A stretch of DNA of 64,000 bases from an uncultured Gellertiella sp. (GCF_963457605.1 NZ_OY735139.1:744001-808000); one strand, 5' to 3'; positions 27,362-36,416 are shown, counted from the stretch's first letter. Translations and numbers: made by a program. Notes: generated from the sequence alone by a model not told the origin.

Positions 27362-28345
27362 ATGGCTGAACCCGAAAAAAGGCAGGACGACAGGCACGGC
27401 GCCGCGCCCGCCGTCCGGCCCGTCGACAATATCACCCTCGGGCTGGTGCTGATGTTCGTCTCGGTGATCATCGCGCCGATGATCGACGTGTTCGGCAAGC
27501 TCGCCACCGCCACCATCCCGCCCGCCGAGGTCGCCTTCTTCCGCTTTCTCTTCCAGTCGCTGCTGATGCTGCCCTTCGTGCTGCATCACGGCACCTGGCG
27601 GCAGATCACCTTGCGGCGCATGCCGATGCATGCGTTTCGCGGCGCGATTCTGGCGATCTCGATGATAGCCTTCGTCACCACGCTGCGGGTCATGGCAGTG
27701 GCCGATGCCATCGCCATCTTCTTCGTCGAGCCGATCATGCTGACCATTCTCGGCGGCCTGTTCCTGAAGGAAACCATCGGCTGGCGGCGCTACATGGCCT
27801 GCGCGGTCGGCTTTGGCGGCGCGATGCTGATCATCCGGCCAAGCTTCAACGAAATCGGACTGGTGGCCATCCTGCCCGTCGTCACCGCCTTCGGCATTGC
27901 CGTCTTTGCGCTTCTGACCCGGGTCCTCGCCCATCGCGAAGATGCCTGGTCGATGCAGATGCAGACCGGCATCTGGGGTGCGGTCTTTTGCGGCGTGCTG
28001 CTGTTTTTCGGCCATGGCACCGGCTCGGTTCTGTTTGACCCGGTCATCCCCGGTCTCAAGGGTCTCTCCGAAACATTTGGCGTCGGGGTCTGGGCCACCG
28101 TCTCCGGCACCTTTGCCATCTATGCCTATCGCAATGCCCCCGCCGCGACGCTCGCCCCGATGCAATATTTCGAAATCGTCTGCGCCACCGTGGTCGGCTG
28201 GCTGGTGTTCGGCGATTTCCCCGATACGATCAAATGGCTGGGCATATCGATCATCATCGCGTCCGGCCTGTTCATCCTGTGGCGGGAACGGGTGGTGGCC
28301 GCACGAATTTCCGCCCTTTCCGCCCAATCGGCCTTCAATCCATGA
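27362..28345 (+). CDS. EamA/DMT-family transporter
   Basis: A protein of about 327 residues with ten predicted helices in two EamA repeats. The N-terminus is charged (EPEKRQDDRHG) and cytosolic. Features such as ADAIAIFFVEPIMLTILGG and PAATLAPMQYFEIVCATVVGW match the RarD/YdcZ-like 'S-adenosylmethionine uptake/DMT' branch common in alphaproteobacteria. The substrate is unknown. The ATG at 27362 is preceded by GGGAAAG; the ATG at 27341 is an alternative. It lies 45 bases after the hydrolase and may share its transcript. Confidence 0.85.
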   Translation: MAEPEKRQDDRHGAAPAVRPVDNITLGLVLMFVSVIIAPMIDVFGKLATATIPPAEVAFFRFLFQSLLMLPFVLHHGTWRQITLRRMPMHAFRGAILAISMIAFVTTLRVMAVADAIAIFFVEPIMLTILGGLFLKETIGWRRYMACAVGFGGAMLIIRPSFNEIGLVAILPVVTAFGIAVFALLTRVLAHREDAWSMQMQTGIWGAVFCGVLLFFGHGTGSVLFDPVIPGLKGLSETFGVGVWATVSGTFAIYAYRNAPAATLAPMQYFEIVCATVVGWLVFGDFPDTIKWLGISIIIASGLFILWRERVVAARISALSAQSAFNP

Positions 28346-28479
28346 AGCAAAGGTTGAACGGCTGAGAGAATCCGGCAAATATTCACCGATAAGCCCCGGA
28401 GTTTATTGATTTTTGTTACGTTGCCGCGTGGCCGCCACGCGCTCCGGAACGGATAAAGGGCTGATAACAGAAGGTTTTC

Positions 28480-29682
28480 ATGAGCATGGTGACTGCATCC
28501 AGACCGCCCCTGTCAGGCATTCGCGTGATCGAGCTGGCGCGCATTCTCGCCGGGCCATGGGCAGGCCAGATGCTGGCCGACATGGGGGCCGACGTCATCA
28601 AGGTCGAAAATCCCGGCACCGGCGACGATACGCGCGGCTGGGGCCCGCCTTTTGTCGAGGGGGCCGATGGCACGCCGCTTTCTGCCGCCTATTACCATGC
28701 CGCCAATCGCGGCAAGCGGTCGATCACGGTCGATTTTGCCCGGCCCGAGGGCCAGGAGATCATCCGGCGGCTGGTCGCGACCGCCGATGTGGTGATCGAG
28801 AATTTCAAGGCGGGGGGCCTGAAGAAATACGGGCTCGATTTCGACAGCCTGAAGCAGATCAACCCGAAGCTGGTCTATTGCTCGATCACCGGCTTTGGCC
28901 AGACCGGCCCCTATGCGCCGAATGCCGGCTATGACTATATCATCCAGGGCATGTCGGGCTTCATGTCGGTGACCGGCGAAAAGGACGGCCAGCCGATGAA
29001 GGCGGGCGTCGCGGTTGCCGATATCTTCACCGGCGTCTACGCCGTCACCGCCATTCAGGCCGCCCTCATTCATGCGATGCGCACCGGCGAGGGCCAGCAG
29101 GTCGACATGGCGCTGTTCGACGTGCTGGCTGCCGTGATGGCCAACCAGAACATGAATTACCTGATATCAGGCGTCTCGCCGACCCGGCTCGGCAATGCCC
29201 ATCCGAATATCGCGCCTTACGAAGTGGTGCCGACATCCGACGGCTACCTGATCCTGGCGGTCGGCAATGACGGGCAGTTCCGCAAATTCTGCGCCTTCGC
29301 CCATCTCGACCATCTCGCCGATGACGAGCGCTATCAAACCAATGCTGCCCGGGTGAAGAACCGCGCGACGCTGAGCCCCATCGTGCAGGCCGAGACGGCG
29401 AAATGGACCAAGGCCGAACTGCTCGCCGCCTGCGAGGCGAATGGCGTCCCTGCCGGTGCCATCAATACGGTCGCCGAAATGTTTGCCGATCCGCAGATCG
29501 TGGCGCGGGGCATGCGCATCGACCTTGACGACCGGGACGGCAATTCGATCCCCGGCGTTCGCACCCCCATCGTGATGTCGGCAACGCCGCTTGCCTATCA
29601 GCGCCCCAGCCCGCGCCTTGGCGAACACGGCGATGACATTCTCGCAGAACTGAAAGCTCTGGAAGAAAAGAGAGACCAATGA
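28480..29682 (+). CDS. CaiB/BaiF family III CoA-transferase
   Basis: A 400-residue enzyme that moves CoA between carboxylic acids. The N-terminal LSGIRVIELARILAGPWAGQ, ADVIKVENP, and NRGKRSITVDF are family III hallmarks; the conserved aspartate of AGVAVADIFTG is the expected acyl-anhydride-forming residue. The partner substrate cannot be deduced. The stop overlaps the ThDP-enzyme gene by four bases (ATGA), so the two probably act in one pathway, as the formyl-CoA transferase/oxalyl-CoA decarboxylase pair does. Confidence 0.88.
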   Translation: MSMVTASRPPLSGIRVIELARILAGPWAGQMLADMGADVIKVENPGTGDDTRGWGPPFVEGADGTPLSAAYYHAANRGKRSITVDFARPEGQEIIRRLVATADVVIENFKAGGLKKYGLDFDSLKQINPKLVYCSITGFGQTGPYAPNAGYDYIIQGMSGFMSVTGEKDGQPMKAGVAVADIFTGVYAVTAIQAALIHAMRTGEGQQVDMALFDVLAAVMANQNMNYLISGVSPTRLGNAHPNIAPYEVVPTSDGYLILAVGNDGQFRKFCAFAHLDHLADDERYQTNAARVKNRATLSPIVQAETAKWTKAELLAACEANGVPAGAINTVAEMFADPQIVARGMRIDLDDRDGNSIPGVRTPIVMSATPLAYQRPSPRLGEHGDDILAELKALEEKRDQ

Positions 29683-31331
29683 CGAAGACCGGTGGTGAAC
29701 TTGTAGTCGAGGCCCTGAAGGCCAATGGCGTCCGGCGGATTGCCTGCGTGCCGGGAGAAAGCTACCTGGCGGTGCTCGATGCGCTTGTTGATACGGATAT
29801 CGACGTGCTGGTCTGCCGCCAGGAAGGCGGCGCGGCGATGATGGCGGATGCCTGGGGACGGCTGACCGGCGAGCCCGGCATCTGCATGGTCACCCGTGGC
29901 CCCGGTGCCACCAATGCCTCGGCGGGCCTGCACATTGCCCGGCAGGACAGCATTCCGATGATCCTGTTCATCGGCCAGGTGCAGCGCGACGCCCGCGAGC
30001 GCGAAGCCTTCCAGGAGGTCGAATATCGCCGCGCCTTTACCGAATTTGCCAAATGGGTCGGCGAGATCGATGACGCCCGCCGTATCCCGGAATTCATCAG
30101 CCGCGCCTTCTCGGTCGCCACGTCAGGCCGCCCCGGCCCGGTGGTGCTGACACTGCCGGAAGACATGCTGGTCGACCGGGTGGAAGCACCCGCCGCCCGT
30201 CCCAGCCTGAAGGTCGAAGGCCATCCCGGCCCTGGCCAGATCAGGGCGCTGCAGGGCCTGCTCGACAAGGCCAGACGCCCGGTTGCCATCCTTGGCGGCA
30301 CCCGCTGGACGGCAGAGGCGGTCCGGGATTTCGAGGCCTTTGCCAGCCGCTACCGCCTGCCGGTCGCCTGCTCCTTCCGCCGCCAGATGCTGTTTGACCA
30401 TACTCACCCCTGCTACGCGGGAGACAGCGGCATCGGCATCAACCCGGCGCTGGCGAACGAGATCCGCGACGCGGACCTGGTGCTGCTGATCGGTGGCCGC
30501 TATTCGGAAATGCCCTCCTCCGGCTATACGCTGATGGACATTCCCTATCCCAGGCAGACGCTGGTGCATGTCTATCCCGATCCGGACGAGCTTGGCCGGG
30601 TCTATCAGGCCGATCTGGCGATTGCCGCAGCCCCTTGCGATTTCGTCGCCAGCCTCGCCAGTCTCGCGCCTTCGGGCGAACCGGTCTGGGCATCCCGCAC
30701 CGACACCATGCACGCGGCCTATCTCACCTGGTCGACGCCCCCGAAGGCCGGGCCGGGACCGGTGCAGATGGGGCCGATCATGGACTGGATCGAGGCCAAT
30801 ACCGCAACCGACACGATCTTCACCAACGGAGCCGGCAATTACGCCACCTGGGTGCACCGCTTCCACCGTTTCCGCGCCTTCAACACCCAGGCCGCCCCCT
30901 GTTCGGGCTCGATGGGCTACGGCCTGCCGGCCGCGGTGGCGGCGAAGAAACTGTTCCCCGCGCGCGAGGTGATATGCTTTGCCGGTGACGGCTGCTTCAT
31001 GATGCATGGCCAGGAATTCGCCACCGCCGTGCGCTACAATCTGCCGATCATCACCGTTCTGGTGAACAACGGCATCTATGGCACGATCCGCATGCACCAG
31101 GAACGCGACTATCCCGGCCGCGTCAGCGCCACCGGCCTCACCAACCCCGACTTTGCCGCCTTTGCCCGCGCCTATGGCGGCCATGGCGAAACGGTGACGC
31201 AAACCTCCGAATTCGCCGGTGCATTCCTGCGCGCCCGCGCCAGCGGCAAACCGTCAATCATCGAAGTCCAGCTCGACCCCGAGGCCATCACCCCGACGCG
31301 GACGCTGAGCGACATTCGCGACAAGAGGTGA
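29679..31331 (+). CDS. Thiamine-diphosphate-dependent enzyme (acetolactate synthase/decarboxylase family)
   Basis: A 550-residue three-domain ThDP enzyme: N-terminal Pyr domain with the catalytic glutamate in CRQEGGAAMMADA, central Rossmann-like domain, and C-terminal PP domain with FAGDGCFMMHGQEFATAVRYN, the GDG...N motif binding ThDP-Mg. It is shorter than biosynthetic IlvB and lacks a nearby small subunit, so a catabolic decarboxylase or ligase is more likely than branched-chain synthesis. Translational coupling to a CoA-transferase suggests an acyl-CoA-linked substrate. A strong terminator follows 16 bases after the stop. Confidence 0.85.
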   Translation: MTKTGGELVVEALKANGVRRIACVPGESYLAVLDALVDTDIDVLVCRQEGGAAMMADAWGRLTGEPGICMVTRGPGATNASAGLHIARQDSIPMILFIGQVQRDAREREAFQEVEYRRAFTEFAKWVGEIDDARRIPEFISRAFSVATSGRPGPVVLTLPEDMLVDRVEAPAARPSLKVEGHPGPGQIRALQGLLDKARRPVAILGGTRWTAEAVRDFEAFASRYRLPVACSFRRQMLFDHTHPCYAGDSGIGINPALANEIRDADLVLLIGGRYSEMPSSGYTLMDIPYPRQTLVHVYPDPDELGRVYQADLAIAAAPCDFVASLASLAPSGEPVWASRTDTMHAAYLTWSTPPKAGPGPVQMGPIMDWIEANTATDTIFTNGAGNYATWVHRFHRFRAFNTQAAPCSGSMGYGLPAAVAAKKLFPAREVICFAGDGCFMMHGQEFATAVRYNLPIITVLVNNGIYGTIRMHQERDYPGRVSATGLTNPDFAAFARAYGGHGETVTQTSEFAGAFLRARASGKPSIIEVQLDPEAITPTRTLSDIRDKR

Positions 31332-31347
31332 CCTCTCGCCAGACAGC

Positions 31348-31379
31348 AAAACGCCCGGCTGATAACCGGGCGTTTTTTT
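31348..31379 (+). terminator. Rho-independent terminator
   Basis: AACGCCCGG-CTGATAA-CCGGGCGTT followed by T7, directly after the ThDP-enzyme gene. Confidence 0.88.
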
Positions 31380-31455
31380 GGGGATTTGGGATGGCCCCGG
31401 TATCTTCATATGCCGCCTGCCCCGGGCGAACGGCCAGAAGGGGTTGCCCCTCCCC

Positions 31456-31797
31456 TCAGATCGCGGCGGTGATGATGAATTCGACCTTGTAATCCGGGGT
31501 GGCAAGGGCTGCCTGCGAGGTGGCGCGGGCCGGGGTGTTGGCCGGGTCGACCCAGGCTTCCCAGACAGCGTTCATTTCGGCGAAAGTCGAGATGTCGGAG
31601 AGATAGATGATTGCCTGCAGGATCTTCGACTTGTCGGTACCGGCAAGCGCCAGCAGCCGGTCGACTTCAGCAAGGGCCGTGCGCGACTGGTCGGCGACGG
31701 TGGCACCTTCGGCAACCTGGCCTGCGACATAAACGGTGTTGCCGTGGACGACGGCCTGGCTCATGCGGCGGCCGGGTTCGATACGCGTGATGGTCAT
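31456..31797 (-). CDS. ridA: RidA-family enamine/imine deaminase
   Basis: A 113-residue YjgF/YER057c/UK114-family trimer-forming protein that hydrolyses reactive enamines and imines released by PLP enzymes. VYVAGQVAEGATVADQSR matches the family's central strand, and RATSQAALATPDYKVEFIITA is the C-terminal region; the usual active-site arginine of RidA proper (in the R-x-x-x-x-x-LP context) is changed to RATSQAALA, so it belongs to a variant subfamily. The start at 31797 follows AAGGAG. It is the last of four minus-strand genes (33569-31456). Confidence 0.85.
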   Translation of the reverse strand: MTITRIEPGRRMSQAVVHGNTVYVAGQVAEGATVADQSRTALAEVDRLLALAGTDKSKILQAIIYLSDISTFAEMNAVWEAWVDPANTPARATSQAALATPDYKVEFIITAAI

Positions 31798-31823
31798 GAT
31801 GGGCTCCTTGACGATTTGGAAAC

Positions 31824-32162
31824 TCAGTTCCGGATGTGGGATGTCTGCTGGTAGATGGCGGTGGAGCGTGCACCGGAGCGGCAATAACCGAGCATCGGGC
31901 GTTCCATCGTGTCGAGCGCGTCGACCATGCCGCTCACCGCTTCCGCCGTCACGCCCATCGGGCCGACGGGAATATGGGCGATGGTCAGCCCCAGTTCCCG
32001 GGCCCGCGCGGCGATCAGCGCAAAGTCGGGCTGGTCGGGGCTTTCATGATCAGGACGGTGGCAGACGATCGACCTGAAGCCGAGCGCCTTGATCTGGTCG
32101 AGATCCTCGACGGTGATTTGACCCGAAACGGCGTAGTTCGCATCCACCTGCCTGATATCCAT
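31824..32162 (-). CDS. TIGR01244-family phosphatase / sulfurtransferase-like protein
   Basis: A 112-residue member of the DUF442 (TIGR01244) group with a protein-tyrosine-phosphatase-like fold. The P-loop CRSGARST (C-X5-R) is intact near residue 98, and PDHESPDQP follows the first strands. The same domain is fused to a beta-lactamase-like sulfur dioxygenase in other rhizobia (Blh), where it deals with sulfide; here it stands alone, so the role is open. The start at 32162 has GGGAG upstream. Confidence 0.85.
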   Translation of the reverse strand: MDIRQVDANYAVSGQITVEDLDQIKALGFRSIVCHRPDHESPDQPDFALIAARARELGLTIAHIPVGPMGVTAEAVSGMVDALDTMERPMLGYCRSGARSTAIYQQTSHIRN

Positions 32163-32239
32163 GGCGCATTCTCCCATTGGCGATTGGGTTTTCGTTTAAA
32201 GCCCCGGCGCCATGCCGTCAACGCGAACCGCGTCGGCGC

Positions 32240-33088
32240 TCATGCAGAAAACGAAAAGCGCAGGCCATAGGCGCGGCTGTCGCCGGGCTGAAGCAGCGTC
32301 AGCTCGCCCGCTGCCTCCAGTACCGGTCGCTTTTCCCAGCGATGGCTGACGGGCTCGATGCCGAAGACATTGATGCCCGGCCGCTGGTTGCGCCAGACCT
32401 GGAGGAAGGGAAGTGACGCCGAGTCAAACATCACCCGCAGCGTCAGCCCGCCAGCGCCCGGCACCGGGCCAAGCCGCACCTCCGCCCAGCCCTCCCCCTC
32501 ACCCGCAGGCACGCAGAACACCCCGCCGGGATCGTCGAAGAACCGCCAGGGCATGCCGCCCCTCGCCAGCATTTCCCCTTCCAGCCGCGTCTCGGCCGCA
32601 AACAGCCGCCCGCCGATATTCATGTGATAGAGCATCATCGGCGCGAAGGGTTTCGAGCCTGAATTGGTGAGCCGGTCGGCCAGATGCACGACACCGCGTT
32701 CATCGACATGCCATTGCCGTTCGATCAGACCCACACCGCCTGCGGCCAGATGCACCGGGATGCGGGCCGAACAGGACATTCCATCATCGGCAACACGGAT
32801 GTCCTGCGCGGGATGCGAGGCGGCGGAACCATGCAGGGGATAGTGCCCCTCCCCCGCATCGAAGGGTTCGGGATGGCGGGCATGGTCCGGCCCGGCGGTA
32901 AACAGAAAGCCCTGCAAGGAATGCCAGATGCGGGGATCACCATCATCGACGATCTCCAGCCCCGGTGCCCAGTCGGTGCCACCGGCAAATACCGAGCGCA
33001 GATCCAGCACCGAACCCGGATCGAGTTCGATCACCGGACCGGGGGAATGGCCAAGGCGGATAACCGGGGCAAGGGCGTGTTGGTGCAT
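32240..33088 (-). CDS. DUF4432 aldose-1-epimerase-like protein
   Basis: A 282-residue beta-sandwich protein of the galactose-mutarotase superfamily (DUF4432). GEGHYPLHGSAASHPA contains the conserved HG pair, MMLYHMNIGG the central histidine, and PGINVFGIEPVSH the Glu expected as catalytic base in mutarotases. It probably interconverts sugar anomers or isomerises sugars. It starts one base after the MarR gene stop; regulator and enzyme are likely co-transcribed. Confidence 0.83.
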   Translation of the reverse strand: MHQHALAPVIRLGHSPGPVIELDPGSVLDLRSVFAGGTDWAPGLEIVDDGDPRIWHSLQGFLFTAGPDHARHPEPFDAGEGHYPLHGSAASHPAQDIRVADDGMSCSARIPVHLAAGGVGLIERQWHVDERGVVHLADRLTNSGSKPFAPMMLYHMNIGGRLFAAETRLEGEMLARGGMPWRFFDDPGGVFCVPAGEGEGWAEVRLGPVPGAGGLTLRVMFDSASLPFLQVWRNQRPGINVFGIEPVSHRWEKRPVLEAAGELTLLQPGDSRAYGLRFSFSA

Positions 33089-33089
33089 C

Positions 33090-33569
33090 TCAAGGGGCCT
33101 CCTGCCCCAGTCCGCAGATCAGGTCAGCTTCGACATTCGTGACCAGTTCGACCAGCCGCGCCACCTCGGCAAGACCTGCGATGCGGCCGAGAAACCTCTC
33201 ATAATCGCTGCCGCAGGCGGAGATGGTGGCAAGCCGCGCGCTTCCGGCCTCGCTTGCATGCAGACGCTCGACCCGGCGGTCGCTGCCATCCCGGCTGCGC
33301 AGCACCAGCCCCTGGTGCTCGAGGGTCGAAATCGCCCGGCTGACGGTGGCCTTGCCAAGGCCGGTGCTGGCCGCGATATCACGTGCGGTCGTGCCGGATT
33401 GCCTGACCAGTGCCGACAGGATGCACCACTCGACGAAACCGCCGTCAAAATCCCCGGCGGACCGCTCGAAAAAGTCGGCAGAGAGCCGTTGCGCCAGCCG
33501 GTGCAGTCGGTAAGGCAGGAACTGTTCCAGGTCGAAGCCGGTTCCACTTTGTGCCGTGTGTCCGGCCAT
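33090..33569 (-). CDS. MarR-family transcriptional regulator
   Basis: A 159-residue winged-helix repressor. The recognition helix and wing are visible as GLGKATVSRAISTLEHQGLVL followed by RSRDGSDRRVERLHAS (the DxRxxxxxLT-type wing with R-V-E-R-L). It is directly upstream of, and probably co-transcribed with, the mutarotase-like gene, which it may regulate; the ligand is unknown. Confidence 0.88.
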   Translation of the reverse strand: MAGHTAQSGTGFDLEQFLPYRLHRLAQRLSADFFERSAGDFDGGFVEWCILSALVRQSGTTARDIAASTGLGKATVSRAISTLEHQGLVLRSRDGSDRRVERLHASEAGSARLATISACGSDYERFLGRIAGLAEVARLVELVTNVEADLICGLGQEAP

Positions 33570-33778
33570 GCTGTTGTCCTCGCGCCGCAGGGGCTGGCAG
33601 CCTGAAACGGGACGCAGCCTGAATGTCCCGTCACGCTTCCCCTTCCGGTTTCGGCGCGGAGAGCCGGTTTTCCGGGAACTCCACCCGCCGCCGCGAGATT
33701 ATAACGGGGAAGATTAAAACTTTATTCACCAAGTTTTCACCATTACCATATTAGCGTCGAAATTCATGTGTCTTAGAC

Positions 33779-33793
33779 TTAACAAACTCTTAC
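33779..33793 (+). promoter_or_regulatory. CtrA-like half-matched site upstream of the L,D-transpeptidase
   Basis: TTAA-N7-TTAC, one base away from the CtrA consensus TTAA-N7-TTAA, 18 bases ahead of the start codon in an AT-rich leader. Cell-wall genes are frequent CtrA targets in alphaproteobacteria. Tentative. Confidence 0.25.
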
Positions 33794-33810
33794 ACCATGG
33801 AAGAACCGCA

Positions 33811-35193
33811 ATGCGTCGCGCATCAAACCGCCTGCTTCTGGCCCTGCTCGGAAGTGCTGCTTTTCTCGTTGCCGGGTCTGCCGGGGCGCAGGACAGCTAC
33901 GCGCGCGGCGATGTGGTGCTGATGGCACCCGACGGCTCGCTGCTCGACTATGTGCCCGCCCCGGATGAAGTGGTGGTGCGCTATAACCGTAAGGGCCAGC
34001 GCGTGCTTCTTGCGCCCGATGGCCAGATGATTGCCATCGAAGTGCCGGCGGACCGCTATTTCAACGGCGATGTGCCGCAGGTGGACGGCGGTGCCTTTGA
34101 CCAGGGCTCGACAGCTTCGGCCTATCCTGAAGATGACAACGGCCTTGCAACCGGCTCGATCCCCCGCGATGGCGGCGGGCTCAGGGATTTGCCCGACGAT
34201 CAGGCCTTTCCCGATCAGGGCGCGGCACCGGACGATTCCGCCTCGCTCGACCCGAACAATCCCGACCAGAACCCCTATGGCGCGGGCTCCGGCCAGAATG
34301 CCGAAGGCCTGCAGATGCCGCCCGAGGCCGCAGCCCCGATCACCACGAAATCGAAGCCGGAAATCACCGCGCTGCAGGTGCTGCTCGACCGCGGCGGCTC
34401 CTCGCCCGGCGTGATCGACGGCAAGAACGGTGCCAATGTGGCGAAGGCGCTTGCTGCGTGGGAACAGGTGAACGGCGAAAAGCTCGACCCCAACAATACC
34501 GATGACATTCTGGAGCGGCTACGGCTGTCCGGCGGCTTGCCGATCACCGCCTACACGATCACCCCAGCCGATGCCGCCGGTCCCTATGTCGCGGCGATTC
34601 CCGAGGACTATTCGCAAAAAGCGCTTTTGCCCGGACTGAACTATACGACCGTCACCGAAATGCTCGCCGAGCGCTTTCACATGGACGAAGCCTACCTCAA
34701 GGAACTCAATCCGGGCGTCGATTTCACCATTCCCGGCACGACGATCAAGGTGGTCAATCCCGGCCCGCCGAAGACGGGCGCCGTCACCCGCGTGCTGGCC
34801 GACAAGGCCCGAAAGCAGGTCTTTGCCTTCGGGGCGAATGGGCAACTGGTGGCGGCCTATCCGGCCAGCATCGGCTCCAGCGATACGCCGTCGCCCTCGG
34901 GCATCGTCCAGGTGCAGCGCATCGCCTTCAATCCGGGCTATACCTACAATCCGAAGATCAATTTCCAGCAGGGTGCCAACAACAAGGTGCTGACCATTCC
35001 GCCCGGCCCGAACGGCCCGGTCGGCACCGTCTGGATCGCGCTGTCAAAGCCGACCTACGGCATTCACGGCACGCCGGAACCCTCCAAGATCGGCAAGACC
35101 CAGAGCCATGGCTGCATTCGCCTGACCAACTGGGATGCCACCGAACTCGGCAAGATGCTGAGCCCCGGCGTCACGGTCGAATTCGTCGAATAG
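33811..35193 (+). CDS. L,D-transpeptidase (YkuD) with N-terminal signal peptide
   Basis: A 460-residue exported cell-wall enzyme. A signal peptide (RRASNRLLLALLGSAAFLVA, cleavage after AGA-QD) is followed by a variable acidic Pro/Asp-rich region, a peptidoglycan-binding-like segment (EITALQVLLDRGGSSPGVID, ~200-250), and the YkuD domain with H419 and SHGC435IR. It forms 3-3 cross-links in peptidoglycan or links lipoproteins to it, important in polar-growing Rhizobiales. The start at 33811 has GGAAGA upstream; the frame from 33766 would precede the signal peptide. The TAG stop is the first codon-length of a mosaic-element remnant. Confidence 0.92.
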   Translation: MRRASNRLLLALLGSAAFLVAGSAGAQDSYARGDVVLMAPDGSLLDYVPAPDEVVVRYNRKGQRVLLAPDGQMIAIEVPADRYFNGDVPQVDGGAFDQGSTASAYPEDDNGLATGSIPRDGGGLRDLPDDQAFPDQGAAPDDSASLDPNNPDQNPYGAGSGQNAEGLQMPPEAAAPITTKSKPEITALQVLLDRGGSSPGVIDGKNGANVAKALAAWEQVNGEKLDPNNTDDILERLRLSGGLPITAYTITPADAAGPYVAAIPEDYSQKALLPGLNYTTVTEMLAERFHMDEAYLKELNPGVDFTIPGTTIKVVNPGPPKTGAVTRVLADKARKQVFAFGANGQLVAAYPASIGSSDTPSPSGIVQVQRIAFNPGYTYNPKINFQQGANNKVLTIPPGPNGPVGTVWIALSKPTYGIHGTPEPSKIGKTQSHGCIRLTNWDATELGKMLSPGVTVEFVE

Positions 35194-35210
35194 GGTTTGT
35201 CAGGGAAAAC
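35191..35210 (+). repeat. Mosaic hairpin element, remnant E (left end only)
   Basis: TAGGGTTTGTCAGGGAAAAC matches the first 19-20 bases of the element (one change), then similarity stops. It begins with the stop codon of the L,D-transpeptidase gene. Confidence 0.6.
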
Positions 35211-35290
35211 ACGCAACGGGATCGCCCTCGCAGCGTCCTCGCAGGAAAGCCCCCTTCCCGCAAAAGACTGCGAAGGCGACAGGCAAGCCG

Positions 35291-36010
35291 TCAGGCAGCC
35301 CAGGCGGGCAGGCGGAAGAAGCGCTTCGGTTCGCTGCGGGCAAGGACCATCGAGGGCAGCAGACCGCGCACTTCCTGCGCGAGGCTCTGGGCATTTTCCT
35401 GCGCCTTGTCGAGATTGCTGACCTTGGCCGGATCCATGCCATAGAGATTGCCGCCGCAATCGAAAATGTCCCGAAAGGCGCTGCGCTCGGCAATGGTGGT
35501 GTTGAGCACATTGACGCCGCGATGGGCAAGCAGCCCCTTGATTGTCATCATCGCCCGGGTGGTGACCATGGCGCTGACCCGGGTGAGCACGACGGAATGG
35601 GCAATCGAGATATGCGCCTTGTCTTCGAGAAGCCGGATCAGGTCGAGGATCTGCGCCGCCCCCCGTGCATCCATCGCGCACCCCTGAACCGGGATCAGCA
35701 CGTGATCGGACAGGCCGATGGCCGTTGTCACCAGCGCATCGCGGGCACCGGCGAGATCGATGACGAAGAAGTCGGTTTTCGCCTTCAGCTCGAGGATGTG
35801 ATAGGGCAGCGATGCACAGGTGACCTCGGAAATGACGGTAAGGTTCTTCAGAGTGCCGGTGAGTTCCGCCCAGCTGGTGATCCAGCGCTGCGGATCGGCA
35901 TCGAGAATGACGACGCGATTGCCCTGCCGGGCCAGTTCCGTCGCCAGAATGAGCGCCGCCGTCGTCTTGCCCGCGCCACCCTTGGCATTGGCCAGTGAAA
36001 TGATTGCCAT
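35291..36010 (-). CDS. ParA-family ATPase, VirC1-like
   Basis: A 239-residue deviant-Walker ATPase: KGGAGKTT (10-17) is the P-loop with the signature lysine, LDADPQRWITSW gives the A' motif, and FFVIDLAGARDALV the Walker B region. The short length, the DADPQRWITSWAE pattern and the late ERSAFRDIFDCGG segment resemble the VirC1/orphan ParA group rather than chromosome-partitioning ParA, and no parB or parS is adjacent. Such proteins position cargo on membrane or nucleoid. The ATG at 36010 follows AAGGGG; the longer frame lacks support. Confidence 0.82.
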   Translation of the reverse strand: MAIISLANAKGGAGKTTAALILATELARQGNRVVILDADPQRWITSWAELTGTLKNLTVISEVTCASLPYHILELKAKTDFFVIDLAGARDALVTTAIGLSDHVLIPVQGCAMDARGAAQILDLIRLLEDKAHISIAHSVVLTRVSAMVTTRAMMTIKGLLAHRGVNVLNTTIAERSAFRDIFDCGGNLYGMDPAKVSNLDKAQENAQSLAQEVRGLLPSMVLARSEPKRFFRLPAWAA

Positions 36011-36360
36011 GGAGATAACCCCTTGTTTTGAACGGAGCCGGGTCATCGCTCCTTGCTGCACCTGCCCACTTGGTGCTTTCCGTAACTGCACTCTTGCGGT
36101 TTATGGTTAATGAAATGCTAATTTCGCAATCGTAGTTTACAAGCAATTTCTCGTAACCCGGCGAAAAATGACACCGGAACGTGCGGCGCGGATGTGGGGG
36201 AGTGCTGCGGGTGAGGAGCCTGGCCGGTTTTGCTGTTGCCACAGGGATAGCCGTGGCAATCGGTTAAAGAAGCGATGACGTGTTGCGCCACGCGTTTTCC
36301 TGCCCCGGGTTTACCCACACCCCTGCCCCTGTCCACAACTCCGGCCACCCTTCCCCCAAC
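36011..36360. other. Intergenic stretch, no gene recognised
   Basis: About 350 bases between the ParA-like gene and the Fe-ADH terminator. The first half has an AT-rich tract (around GGTTAATGAAATGCTAATTT, 36104-36123) that is the likely ParA promoter region; the second half is GC-rich without a frame I would call coding. Confidence 0.5.
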
Positions 36361-36394
36361 AAAAATCCCCCGGCAAGCGACCCGCCGGGGGATT
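36361..36394 (-). terminator. Rho-independent terminator after the Fe-ADH gene
   Basis: AATCCCCCGGC ... GCCGGGGGATT stem with a nine-base loop; on the minus strand it is followed by T5. It lies 23 bases beyond the ADH stop and closes the five-gene minus-strand unit. Confidence 0.82.
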
Positions 36395-36416
36395 GTCGGT
36401 TTGCCGTCCGAAAGCG

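Noticed and set aside
26237-28378. 713-codon minus-strand frame
   Set aside because: Runs opposite the hydrolase and DMT genes; low-complexity His/Asp/Gly-rich translation typical of antisense frames.
29679-31331. Assignment as oxalyl-CoA decarboxylase because of the CoA-transferase neighbour
   Set aside because: Context is suggestive but I could not point to residues that separate it from other ThDP decarboxylases, so the specific name was not used.
35291-36010. Chromosome-partitioning parA
   Set aside because: No parB, no parS-like sites and a short VirC1-like protein; the gene symbol was withheld.
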